A stretch of 64,000 nt of DNA from JAQUOA01 sp037443785 (GTDB lineage Bacteria; Bacteroidota; Ignavibacteria; UBA10030; UBA8401): positions 1-64,000 of the forward strand of contig JBBINR010000013.1 in the NCBI GenBank assembly GCA_037443785.1, read 5' to 3'. Each line of letters starts with the position of its first letter. Position 1 is the first letter of the stretch. Both the position numbers and the translations under genes were made by a program. This document shows positions 8,767 to 16,185 of the stretch, one piece after another. The notes beneath the pieces are model-generated. The model made no database searches. It saw nothing but the letters and a program-made list of their open reading frames with translations, and was not told the DNA's origin.

Positions 8767-9167
8767 TACACTATTTCCGAAACCTTCATTGAAGTAAAAA
8801 CATTTTCAAGGTTGTGTTGAATCTTTCCGAGTGGATTTTTGATAGTGCAACTATTAAAGATGGAACAATTCTGCGGCTCTTCGGAAAAGCATTGTGTTAT
8901 TCCAACAGTTGTTCCTTCTACAATTGCGATCACATCCATAATTGAAATTTGATCTGCGCTTCGAGCAAGTGAATATCCACCGAGCGCACCTTGATGCGAC
9001 ATAATCAATTTACCGCGCGTCAACTTCTGCATCACCTTTGCCAGCACATCATTTGGAATGGTATACCGTTCAGAAATTTCTTTCACGGTCGAAATCTGAT
9101 TATTCATCGATGCGATGTGGCGAACCGCAATCAGACCATATTCTACTTTTTTAGAAAGCTTGAGCAT
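8766..9167 (-). CDS. Rrf2-family regulator, IscR-like
   Basis: A 133-aa winged-helix repressor/activator of the Rrf2 family, probably sensing cellular Fe-S status. The N-terminal HTH is LSKKVEYGLIAVRHIA to about residue 70. The three cluster-binding cysteines are C93, C101 and C107, a C-x7-C-x5-C spacing slightly different from the C-x5-C-x5-C of E. coli IscR. It is the first gene of the Fe-S operon, and a palindrome matching the IscR type 1 core lies 5 nt upstream of its start, so autoregulation is likely. It is shorter than E. coli IscR (about 160 aa) at the C-terminus. Confidence 0.9.
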   Translation of the reverse strand: MLKLSKKVEYGLIAVRHIASMNNQISTVKEISERYTIPNDVLAKVMQKLTRGKLIMSHQGALGGYSLARSADQISIMDVIAIVEGTTVGITQCFSEEPQNCSIFNSCTIKNPLGKIQHNLENVFTSMKVSEIV

Positions 9168-9171
9168 ATTT

Positions 9172-9196
9172 AAATACGACTACAGTAGTCCTATTT
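9172..9196. promoter_or_regulatory. IscR-like operator in front of the Fe-S operon
   Basis: GACTAC-A-GTAGTC (9178-9190) is a perfect palindrome centred on 9184. The arms continue as AAATA (9172-9176) and TATTT (9192-9196) after a single C/C mismatch. The core GACT-N5-AGTC with outer ATA/TAT matches the E. coli IscR type 1 site, except that 1 instead of 3 bases separates core from outer arms. It sits just before the rrf2 start codon. Confidence 0.75.
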
Positions 9197-9411
9197 TATT
9201 CCAAAAAAAGAGAAGAACTCGAAATATATAACACAAATAGGAAAAAGATTGTTTCGGTATTCTTCTTTTAATTACTTCTTTGATATAAATATAGGTAATT
9301 TGTTCTGAAATTCAAACATTGAATGAAGAAAAAAACTTGTGTAAGTTGGCTTAGTATTTGCACTAAACAGTTGTAGATTTTTCGTTATACACATTATAGA
9401 CTAAGAACAAT

Positions 9412-10359
9412 ATGGCCTCTACTCAACATCAATTAACAGAAATTTTTGGGGATATTCAGCTATCAAAACGAGATTCCGACGGCTTTCACTCGGTCGCCGT
9501 CATTGGACTTGGGGTTATGGGTCAAGGAATCTCGCAAACGCTGGCAACTTCAGGTATCGAAGTTGTCGCCGTGGAAAAGTCAGAAAAAAGACTCGAACAT
9601 CAATTACGAATGTTAGATGAATCGCTTGAAAACGAAATTCATCGTTGGACTATGACCAAAAGCGAAAAACGGGCGATTCTTGCTCGAGTAAAAGGAACCA
9701 CAACTCTCTCTTCTGTGGCATCCGTACCGGTTGTCATTGAAGCGGTTGATGAAAGTTTTGAATTAAAGAAAAAGCTATTCCAAGAATTGGATTCGATTTG
9801 TGATCCGAACGTTATTATCGTTTCTAACACTTCTACATTGAATCTTTCAAAACTTGCTGCCGCAACAAAACGGGCAGACAAAGTAATTGGAATGCATTTT
9901 CTCAATCCCGTACCCAAAGTTCCACTCGTAGAACTTGTTCGTGGTATGAAAACATCTGATGAGACATTCAGGCTAATAAAAAAACTGGCTGGCAAATTAG
10001 GGAAAACTCCTATTGAAGTTTTTGAATATCCTGGATTCGTGACAACAAGGGTCATTATTCCCCTGCTCAACGAATCGATGTATATTCTTATGGAAGGAGT
10101 TGCGACCGCAGAAAGCATTGACACGGCAATGCGGTTAGGATATGAATTCCGTTATGGTCCTTTAGAACTTGCCGACATGATGGGATTGGATGAAGTTCTC
10201 GCGTGGATGGAATCTTTATTCCATGAACTTGGCGAAGCAAAATATCGTCCATGCCCGTTGCTAAGACAAATGGTCCGTAAAGGCAAATTGGGGAAAAAAG
10301 TTGGCGAGGGCTTTTTTAAATATAATGAACAGGGTAAAAGAATATTAGAAACGTTATAA
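9412..10359 (+). CDS. 3-hydroxyacyl(butyryl)-CoA dehydrogenase
   Basis: NAD-dependent oxidation or reduction at C3 of short-chain acyl-CoA. The 315-aa protein has a Rossmann GLGVMG motif at residues 32-37, the SNTSTL loop, the catalytic histidine in GMHFLNPVP near residue 163, and the C-terminal 3HCDH domain (YEFRYGPLELADMMG). The first 25 residues precede the usual start of the family and have no clear homology, and the ribosome site is weak, so the true start could be a little later. It is followed 24 nt later by acetate kinase. This pairing fits fermentation or acyl-CoA turnover, but a specific pathway cannot be named. Confidence 0.88.
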   Translation: MASTQHQLTEIFGDIQLSKRDSDGFHSVAVIGLGVMGQGISQTLATSGIEVVAVEKSEKRLEHQLRMLDESLENEIHRWTMTKSEKRAILARVKGTTTLSSVASVPVVIEAVDESFELKKKLFQELDSICDPNVIIVSNTSTLNLSKLAAATKRADKVIGMHFLNPVPKVPLVELVRGMKTSDETFRLIKKLAGKLGKTPIEVFEYPGFVTTRVIIPLLNESMYILMEGVATAESIDTAMRLGYEFRYGPLELADMMGLDEVLAWMESLFHELGEAKYRPCPLLRQMVRKGKLGKKVGEGFFKYNEQGKRILETL

Positions 10360-10383
10360 CTCTCGAAATGGAAATTTAAGGAA

Positions 10384-11592
10384 ATGAATATATTAGTTTT
10401 AAATTGCGGCAGTTCATCGGTAAAATATCAACTTATCGATGTTGATAAAAAAACATTCCTCGCGAAAGGAATTGTTGATCGCGTCGGCATGAGCGGTGCG
10501 GTTCTTACCAACACTCGCTCAGATGGCGACGAAATCAAAATTAGCGGTGATATTCTCGATCATACAATAGCAATTGAATACATCCTTGCAGTTCTTCTCA
10601 GCAAAAATCACGGCGTCATCGCATCCAAAGATGAGATTCATGCCGTCGGTCACCGCGTCGTGCACGGCGGAGAGACATTCACAACTTCGGTATTGATCGA
10701 TGATGATGTGATCAAAGGAATCAGAGATAATTTTGAAATTGCGCCGCTTCATAATCCGCACAACCTCCGCGGAATAAATGCCTGTCAGGCACATTTACCA
10801 AATATTCCTCAAGTGGGTGTCTTCGACACGGCATTTCATCACGAAATTCCTGCGCATGCGTACGTCTACGGACTTCCATATTCATTTTATTCTCAACACA
10901 AAATCCGGCGATATGGATTTCATGGAACAAGTCATGAATTTGTGGCACAACGCGCCTCTGAACTCGTACGAAAAGATATTAAGAAATTAAAAATTATCAC
11001 CTGCCATCTCGGAAATGGATGCAGTATGGCTGCCATCGATAAAGGAATTTCTATTGATACATCAATGGGCTTTACCCCTCTGGAAGGCTTGCTGATGGGA
11101 ACACGCAGCGGCGATGTTGATCCATCGGTAATTCTTTACATTATGGCAAAAGAAGGGTTAAATTATTCCGAAGCGAACACGCTTCTCAACAAACACAGCG
11201 GGTTGCAGGGAATCTCCGGCGTCAGCAGCGACATGCGCGAAATTGTTTCCGAAATGAACCAGGGAAATAAAAAAGCAAAGTTAGCGTTCGATGTCTTTTG
11301 CTACAGAATAAAAAAATACGTCGGATCGTATATTGCCGCCCTTGGAGGATTGGATGTGCTGGTCTTTACGGGAGGAATTGGCGAAAACAGCCCCGATGTC
11401 CGCAAAGCAGTATGTGAAAACATGGAATATCTCGGTATTGATATCGAAAAAACTCCGAACACTTCAAAGGACAAAGAAAAACTTGTCAGTTCATCTAAAG
11501 CGACGGTTGCGGTGTACGTTATTCCAACCAATGAAGAATTGATGATTGCAATGGAAACAAAGGAAGTGTGTAAAAGCGCTAAGAAAAAATAA
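10384..11592 (+). CDS. ackA: Acetate kinase
   Basis: Converts acetyl phosphate and ADP to acetate and ATP. The 402-aa protein has the family signatures NCGSSSVKYQL (residues 6-16), GHRVVHGGE, the phosphate-binding TCHLGNGCSMAAI and VFTGGIGENSP. Length and start are normal, with AAGGA just before the ATG. No phosphotransacetylase is adjacent, which is unusual, since pta is often next to ackA. An acetyl-CoA synthetase is encoded 22 kb away. Confidence 0.97.
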   Translation: MNILVLNCGSSSVKYQLIDVDKKTFLAKGIVDRVGMSGAVLTNTRSDGDEIKISGDILDHTIAIEYILAVLLSKNHGVIASKDEIHAVGHRVVHGGETFTTSVLIDDDVIKGIRDNFEIAPLHNPHNLRGINACQAHLPNIPQVGVFDTAFHHEIPAHAYVYGLPYSFYSQHKIRRYGFHGTSHEFVAQRASELVRKDIKKLKIITCHLGNGCSMAAIDKGISIDTSMGFTPLEGLLMGTRSGDVDPSVILYIMAKEGLNYSEANTLLNKHSGLQGISGVSSDMREIVSEMNQGNKKAKLAFDVFCYRIKKYVGSYIAALGGLDVLVFTGGIGENSPDVRKAVCENMEYLGIDIEKTPNTSKDKEKLVSSSKATVAVYVIPTNEELMIAMETKEVCKSAKKK

Positions 11593-11614
11593 TTTTTTTT
11601 ACAGAATGAATTTC

Positions 11615-11641
11615 AAAGGGCGATTTAATATCGCCCTTTTT
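11615..11641 (+). terminator. Intrinsic terminator after acetate kinase
   Basis: GGGCGAT (11618-11624) pairs with ATCGCCC (11630-11636) across a 5-nt loop and is followed by T5. It separates ackA from the convergent exporter gene that ends at 11645. Confidence 0.88.
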
Positions 11642-11644
11642 GTT

Positions 11645-12412
11645 TTAAAGATGTTTCCCAATGAGTCGGATCGCAACAAAAATTATCGCAATCATCAATC
11701 CCCGCAACAGCCATTTTGTACGGATTTTATGTGAGAGCTTTCCTCCTATTTGTGCTCCGAAAATTGCACCCACTCCGAGATACGGAACAAAATTCCATGC
11801 AACTTCGCCGATGAGTCCATGACTGACTGCCGCAAAGGTAGCAGAGATCGCGAGGATAAAATGAGACGTCGGGATTGCTATAAAAGGAGTGAATTTTAAC
11901 ACGTAAATCATCGCCGGAACATGGACAACTCCTCCTCCAATTCCTGCCATACTCGCAAAAAAACCGACAAAGAAACTTATCACGATTCCAAGGCTCATTG
12001 AATATTGATGTGGTTGATGTAACGCTGATTTTGATGATGTCGTATCACCGTTCTCTTTTTTCGTTAACATGTAAACTGCAATTCCGATAAGACATAAACC
12101 AAAACCAATATCAAAAACTGTTTGCGAAACCATTTGAAGCAAATACGCTCCGATGAACGATCCCGGAATTGTTGCAAGCGAAAACGAAATTCCCGCGCGA
12201 TAATCGATCCGTTTTTGTTTTATGTAGACAGAAGTTCCGGAAAGAGCATTGAGCGCAACGATGCACAAAGAAGTTCCCACGGCAAGCTGGGCAGATTGAT
12301 GGTATACTAAGGCTAATAATGGAACAACGATGAATCCGCCGCCGACACCAACAAGGGTTCCAAAAAAACCGACAACCGTACCGACAAAAAAAAGAAAAAA
12401 TTCCTGGAACAT
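11645..12412 (-). CDS. TauE/SafE (TSUP) family membrane exporter
   Basis: A 255-aa integral membrane protein of the TSUP family, thought to export sulfite, sulfoacetate or similar anions. About eight hydrophobic segments are visible. The two family repeats appear as GTLVGVGGGFIVVPLL near residue 18 and MAGIGGGVVHVPAM near residue 158. It lies 1 nt downstream of the YigZ-like gene. The substrate cannot be read from the sequence. A link to sulfur metabolism in this window is only suggestive. Confidence 0.88.
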   Translation of the reverse strand: MFQEFFLFFVGTVVGFFGTLVGVGGGFIVVPLLALVYHQSAQLAVGTSLCIVALNALSGTSVYIKQKRIDYRAGISFSLATIPGSFIGAYLLQMVSQTVFDIGFGLCLIGIAVYMLTKKENGDTTSSKSALHQPHQYSMSLGIVISFFVGFFASMAGIGGGVVHVPAMIYVLKFTPFIAIPTSHFILAISATFAAVSHGLIGEVAWNFVPYLGVGAIFGAQIGGKLSHKIRTKWLLRGLMIAIIFVAIRLIGKHL

Positions 12413-12413
12413 A

Positions 12414-13046
12414 TTAAATCACTATCACTTTCATTTCTCCCAGATCAACAATTGCTCTTCCCTTTGTTGTATTCGTTATTGACGTAATGACTGAATCCAT
12501 TTGAGACGGCTTTACAAGAAGCGCAGCAATCGTTTCTTCCGGAGTGTACGTTGTGCGGGAAATTTTTATTTGAGTTTTATTTACCAGATTCATAATAGCG
12601 TTCGTATCGTTGAAAGAAAATCGGACATTCAGTTCTCTCATCAATACCTTCGTAATGATTGTACATCCAAGCAGTCCATTTTGTGCAGAGTCAAAATATG
12701 CCCGGCCTAATCCTCCAACTCCTAATTTTGTCCCGCCAAAATATCTCGTAATAACAACTATGATATCTGAAAGATTTTTGGATTGAATTGCAGAAAGGAT
12801 TTTTACTCCCGCGGTTCCCGATGGCTCGCCGTCATCCGAATAGCGAACGTGCTCTCTTCCCATTCCTACCGCATAGGCAAAGCAGTGGTGGGTTGCGTCA
12901 AAATATTTTTCTTTAACCTTTTGCAGATATCCCTCTGCTTCTTCAACCGAAGTCGCAGGAAAAATATCGGCAAGAAATTTTGAACCTTCAACTTTTATTT
13001 GTGAATGAGTAATTCCTAAAATTGAACGATAGCTCTCATCCATCAT
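12414..13046 (-). CDS. YigZ/IMPACT (UPF0029) family protein
   Basis: A 210-aa protein of the conserved IMPACT N-terminal family. The signatures are SKFLADIFPATSVEEA, the DDGEPSGTAG motif near residue 73 and RYFGGTKLGVGGLGRAY near residue 100, followed by the smaller C-terminal ferredoxin-like domain. The bacterial function is not settled; the eukaryotic relative acts on translation control. The start overlaps the end of the barrel protein gene by 4 nt. Confidence 0.92.
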   Translation of the reverse strand: MMDESYRSILGITHSQIKVEGSKFLADIFPATSVEEAEGYLQKVKEKYFDATHHCFAYAVGMGREHVRYSDDGEPSGTAGVKILSAIQSKNLSDIIVVITRYFGGTKLGVGGLGRAYFDSAQNGLLGCTIITKVLMRELNVRFSFNDTNAIMNLVNKTQIKISRTTYTPEETIAALLVKPSQMDSVITSITNTTKGRAIVDLGEMKVIVI

Positions 13047-14101
13047 TTGAAACTTGGGAAATAAACCGCAGCGGTAAGTCTCGCCGTAATATAATCAGCC
13101 TTTACCGTTGTTGTTCCTTTTTTGAGTTGTTTTGTATATTCGACATTGGGAATAAGATGAACTTCGGGCACGGGCATATAATCGATCCCTGCATTCACAT
13201 ATAGCTCCCTAAATCCAATATTTGCCTGATTAAGATCGTTGTCAAATCCATCAACCCGAAGAATCCCATGAAGAGATTTTATCATTTCAAATTTTGCATA
13301 AAGCGAGCCGCCCACGGGGACAATATCCTTTTTAACTCCACTGATCGTTGTATCGCTACGATTCAAACGATAAAACCCTTCTATTCCAAAGGTAAATTTG
13401 GGTATCACTACTCCGTAAAAAATTTTGGCAGTAATTCTGCTTTTACCGGAACCGATGTTTTCATAATCGGCGTATATTTCAACGATTGAAGATTTATTAA
13501 ACCAATTTCCAATCGATAAAGTCATTTTTTTTAATTTATTGGAATCAACAACGGCACCGTTTCCATTAAAAACACCGAGCCTTGCATACATTGTTCCTTG
13601 ATTATTCGATTTTCCGGTAAATGTAATTCCAGCGTCAAACTCATTTGTCAGCGACAAGCGGTCAAGAACTGTTTGACCAAGAGAACGGTAATTCCAGATT
13701 TTTTCGACAGTCTCTGAAGATGGGTTTTGCATCATTCCCATCGTCACATCCAAATACGGCACAAGATTTTTTACTTCAACATTGCCCTCTTGAAATGCAT
13801 TTTTACTTGCATCATACATTATACGGGCAGAAACATTGCTATTGAACGAATATTCATATCCGATGCTTCCCCGACGAAAGCCAAACGAATTTTTCCCGGA
13901 TGTTGTCTTTGTTTTATTGACAACCTGCGGTTCCTGAATTACGTAAGAATAATCGCTGAAAATAATTCCAAAGATTCTTCCATCCGAAACAACTGCTGAT
14001 GATGACTGTTTTTGTGATGATTCTTTCGAGGCAACTTTTTGCTGAGCACTTGTTGTTATAGAGATGGAGAAAAGAAGAACAAGCAAAAGAGATTGTTTCA
14101 T
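13043..14101 (-). CDS. Putative outer-membrane beta-barrel (porin-like) protein
   Basis: A 352-aa exported protein with a clear signal peptide (MKQSLLLVLLFSISITTSAQ). The rest alternates polar and aromatic residues and shows the RRGSIGYEYSFNSNVSARIMYD pattern of porin-like barrels. It ends on FK-type aromatic residues, as barrel proteins often do. I use the ATG at 14101 because AGGTGG precedes it and the signal peptide begins there. The longer frame to 14164 adds 21 residues without a signal. The substrate is unknown. Confidence 0.72.
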   Translation of the reverse strand: MKQSLLLVLLFSISITTSAQQKVASKESSQKQSSSAVVSDGRIFGIIFSDYSYVIQEPQVVNKTKTTSGKNSFGFRRGSIGYEYSFNSNVSARIMYDASKNAFQEGNVEVKNLVPYLDVTMGMMQNPSSETVEKIWNYRSLGQTVLDRLSLTNEFDAGITFTGKSNNQGTMYARLGVFNGNGAVVDSNKLKKMTLSIGNWFNKSSIVEIYADYENIGSGKSRITAKIFYGVVIPKFTFGIEGFYRLNRSDTTISGVKKDIVPVGGSLYAKFEMIKSLHGILRVDGFDNDLNQANIGFRELYVNAGIDYMPVPEVHLIPNVEYTKQLKKGTTTVKADYITARLTAAVYFPSFK

Positions 14102-14331
14102 ATCCCACCTTTTCAAGTAATTGTGAAGTTGTGAAAAAGTAATCCTTTTTAGCATGGTTATCAAGTGAAAGGTAATTACGCGAATGATGTGCCATAAAAT
14201 AAAAAATCAAGCGCATCGTCAATGAGATACGGAAAAACATTCCATTTACATTTGTTTTCATAACAAAAACAGATGCGTTTGTATCTTCTTCCATATAATT
14301 GTATGTTTATTAAAAAAATCAAGGAAACTGA

Positions 14332-15468
14332 ATGAAAATCGGTATTACCTGTTATCCTACGTATGGCGGAAGCGGTGTTGTGGCTACAGAACTTGGCGTC
14401 GAACTAGCAAAACGAGGACATCAAATTCATTTCATCAGCTACGCTCTGCCAATGCGATTAAATGGGGGGTACGAAGACAATATCTTTTATCACGAAGTCG
14501 AAATGTCTTCGTATCCATTATTTGAATTCCCGTTGTATACTCCGGCACTCGCCAGCAAAATGGTTGAAGTTATAAATTTTGAGCAATTAGATCTTCTTCA
14601 TGTCCATTACGCAATTCCCCACGCTACCAGCGGCTACATCGCAAAAAAAATTGTCGAAAACAAAGACTTTCGCCTTATCACAACCTTGCATGGAACGGAC
14701 ATTACCTTGGTGGGATTAGAACCGAGTTTTCTTCCGGTCATGAAATTCAGTATTGAAAAAAGCGACGGCGTTACTGCCGTATCAAAATATCTAAAAGAAA
14801 AAACTTTGACGAATTATCACATCGAAAAAGATATCAGAGTCATCAACAATTTTGTCGATACAAATGAATACAAACGGAAACAGAATGCTTGTTTGAAACA
14901 AAAACTTTCCTCTGCCGAAAAGAAAATGCTCGTTCATATTTCGAATTTTAGGGCTGTCAAGCGAGTAACGGATGTGATAAAGATTTTTGATATCGTAAAT
15001 AAAAAAATTCCTTCCATTCTCGTGCTCGTCGGTGATGGGCCTGAACGATCAAATTGTGAATTACTTGTTCGTGAACTTGGGTTGCAAAACTCGGTAAAGT
15101 TTCTCGGAAAGCAGCAAGAGCTGATAGAAATTTTATCATCGGCTGATTTGTTTCTCATTCCGAGCCAATCTGAAAGTTTTGGACTTTCTGCACTCGAAGC
15201 AATGGCATGCGGTGTACCTGTCATTTCATCCAGCGTTGGCGGATTGCCTGAAGTAGTGTTACATAATCAGACAGGATACATTGCCGAAATTGGTGATGTT
15301 GAACGGATGGCGAAATACGCAATTGATCTTCTGACCAATGAAACCAAGCACCGATTATTTGCTGCCGCAGGAAGAAAACGGGCGGAAGAATTATTCAATG
15401 TGAATAAAATTGTCGATGAATACGAACATTACTATGAGCACGTACTAAATTCGCCAAGAGTAGAATAA
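14332..15468 (+). CDS. bshA: BshA, N-acetyl-alpha-D-glucosaminyl L-malate synthase
   Basis: GT4 glycosyltransferase that makes GlcNAc-malate, the first step of bacillithiol synthesis. The 378-aa protein starts MKIGITCYPTYGGSGVVATELG, a signature of BshA. It continues with HVHYAIPHA, TTLHGTDITLVG and the nucleotide-sugar binding ESFGLSALEAMACGVPV near residue 280. A TATAAT hexamer lies at 14294-14299. It is alone: bshB and bshC are not nearby. A low-molecular-weight thiol fits an organism with a large Fe-S and oxidative-stress operon. It ends 3 nt before a convergent gene, with no visible terminator. Confidence 0.94.
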   Translation: MKIGITCYPTYGGSGVVATELGVELAKRGHQIHFISYALPMRLNGGYEDNIFYHEVEMSSYPLFEFPLYTPALASKMVEVINFEQLDLLHVHYAIPHATSGYIAKKIVENKDFRLITTLHGTDITLVGLEPSFLPVMKFSIEKSDGVTAVSKYLKEKTLTNYHIEKDIRVINNFVDTNEYKRKQNACLKQKLSSAEKKMLVHISNFRAVKRVTDVIKIFDIVNKKIPSILVLVGDGPERSNCELLVRELGLQNSVKFLGKQQELIEILSSADLFLIPSQSESFGLSALEAMACGVPVISSSVGGLPEVVLHNQTGYIAEIGDVERMAKYAIDLLTNETKHRLFAAAGRKRAEELFNVNKIVDEYEHYYEHVLNSPRVE

Positions 15469-15471
15469 GGA

Positions 15472-16185
15472 TTACGAAGGGAATTTGAGAATGGCGACAA
15501 CAATGGGTAATCCATAAAAAAATGCTTGGCCAAGCATTGAAGTAATTAAACTTCCTGTCTTCCAATACACAATACCACTGTACAATCCCACAGAAAAAGT
15601 GAGGATGATCGAAAATATCCCAAGTCCAGAGATCTGAACTGATGTAGCAAAAAATGTATAAATGACCGTCGATAGGACAATGGAAACCGGAAGTGTAAAT
15701 ATTTTGATCGATGAATCAACATACTTCAACAGCACGGTCTGTCCAAACCCAAAAAAAAGAATTGTATTTGCGATCGGTGCGGACATCCAATAAATAAGGA
15801 TAATGAGAAGGGAGTTTTTAATGTTTCTCTGAGCCATCTCGCTAGAAATGGCGCCATAATCCGTTCCCGCAAATTGGAATATAATTACTTCAACTATAGT
15901 GAAAAGATAAAGCCATAAAAGGAACTTCATCGAAATTTTAAGATTTTTTGAATTAATTCCATAGCTCCACAAATGTCCTCTGGAAAGCAATACAATGGCT
16001 ACAAATCCATAAACAAATTGCCAAAAATTATGCTCAAACACTTTGAACAACGAAGTGGATAATCCGTGCGGCAAAAAATCGATAAGAACATCAATGGAGG
16101 AAAATTTAACGGCACAAATAGAAAAAACAATAACCGCACACAGCGATAAAATTTTTTTAAATAATGACAAATTATTTTGTTCCAT
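15472..16185 (-). CDS. Multi-pass membrane protein, possible degenerate CPBP-family protein
   Basis: A 237-aa protein with about seven hydrophobic segments. The layout resembles the CPBP (Abi/CAAX-type) membrane protease family. At the place where the active-site EExxxR motif should be there is SAPIANTILFFGFGQ, and the second motif FxxxH reads FFATSVQ. Both glutamates, the arginine and the histidine are therefore missing. It directly follows the helicase gene (its ATG touches the helicase stop), so the two are co-transcribed. Either it is an inactive relative or the resemblance is only structural. Confidence 0.6.
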   Translation of the reverse strand: MEQNNLSLFKKILSLCAVIVFSICAVKFSSIDVLIDFLPHGLSTSLFKVFEHNFWQFVYGFVAIVLLSRGHLWSYGINSKNLKISMKFLLWLYLFTIVEVIIFQFAGTDYGAISSEMAQRNIKNSLLIILIYWMSAPIANTILFFGFGQTVLLKYVDSSIKIFTLPVSIVLSTVIYTFFATSVQISGLGIFSIILTFSVGLYSGIVYWKTGSLITSMLGQAFFYGLPIVVAILKFPS

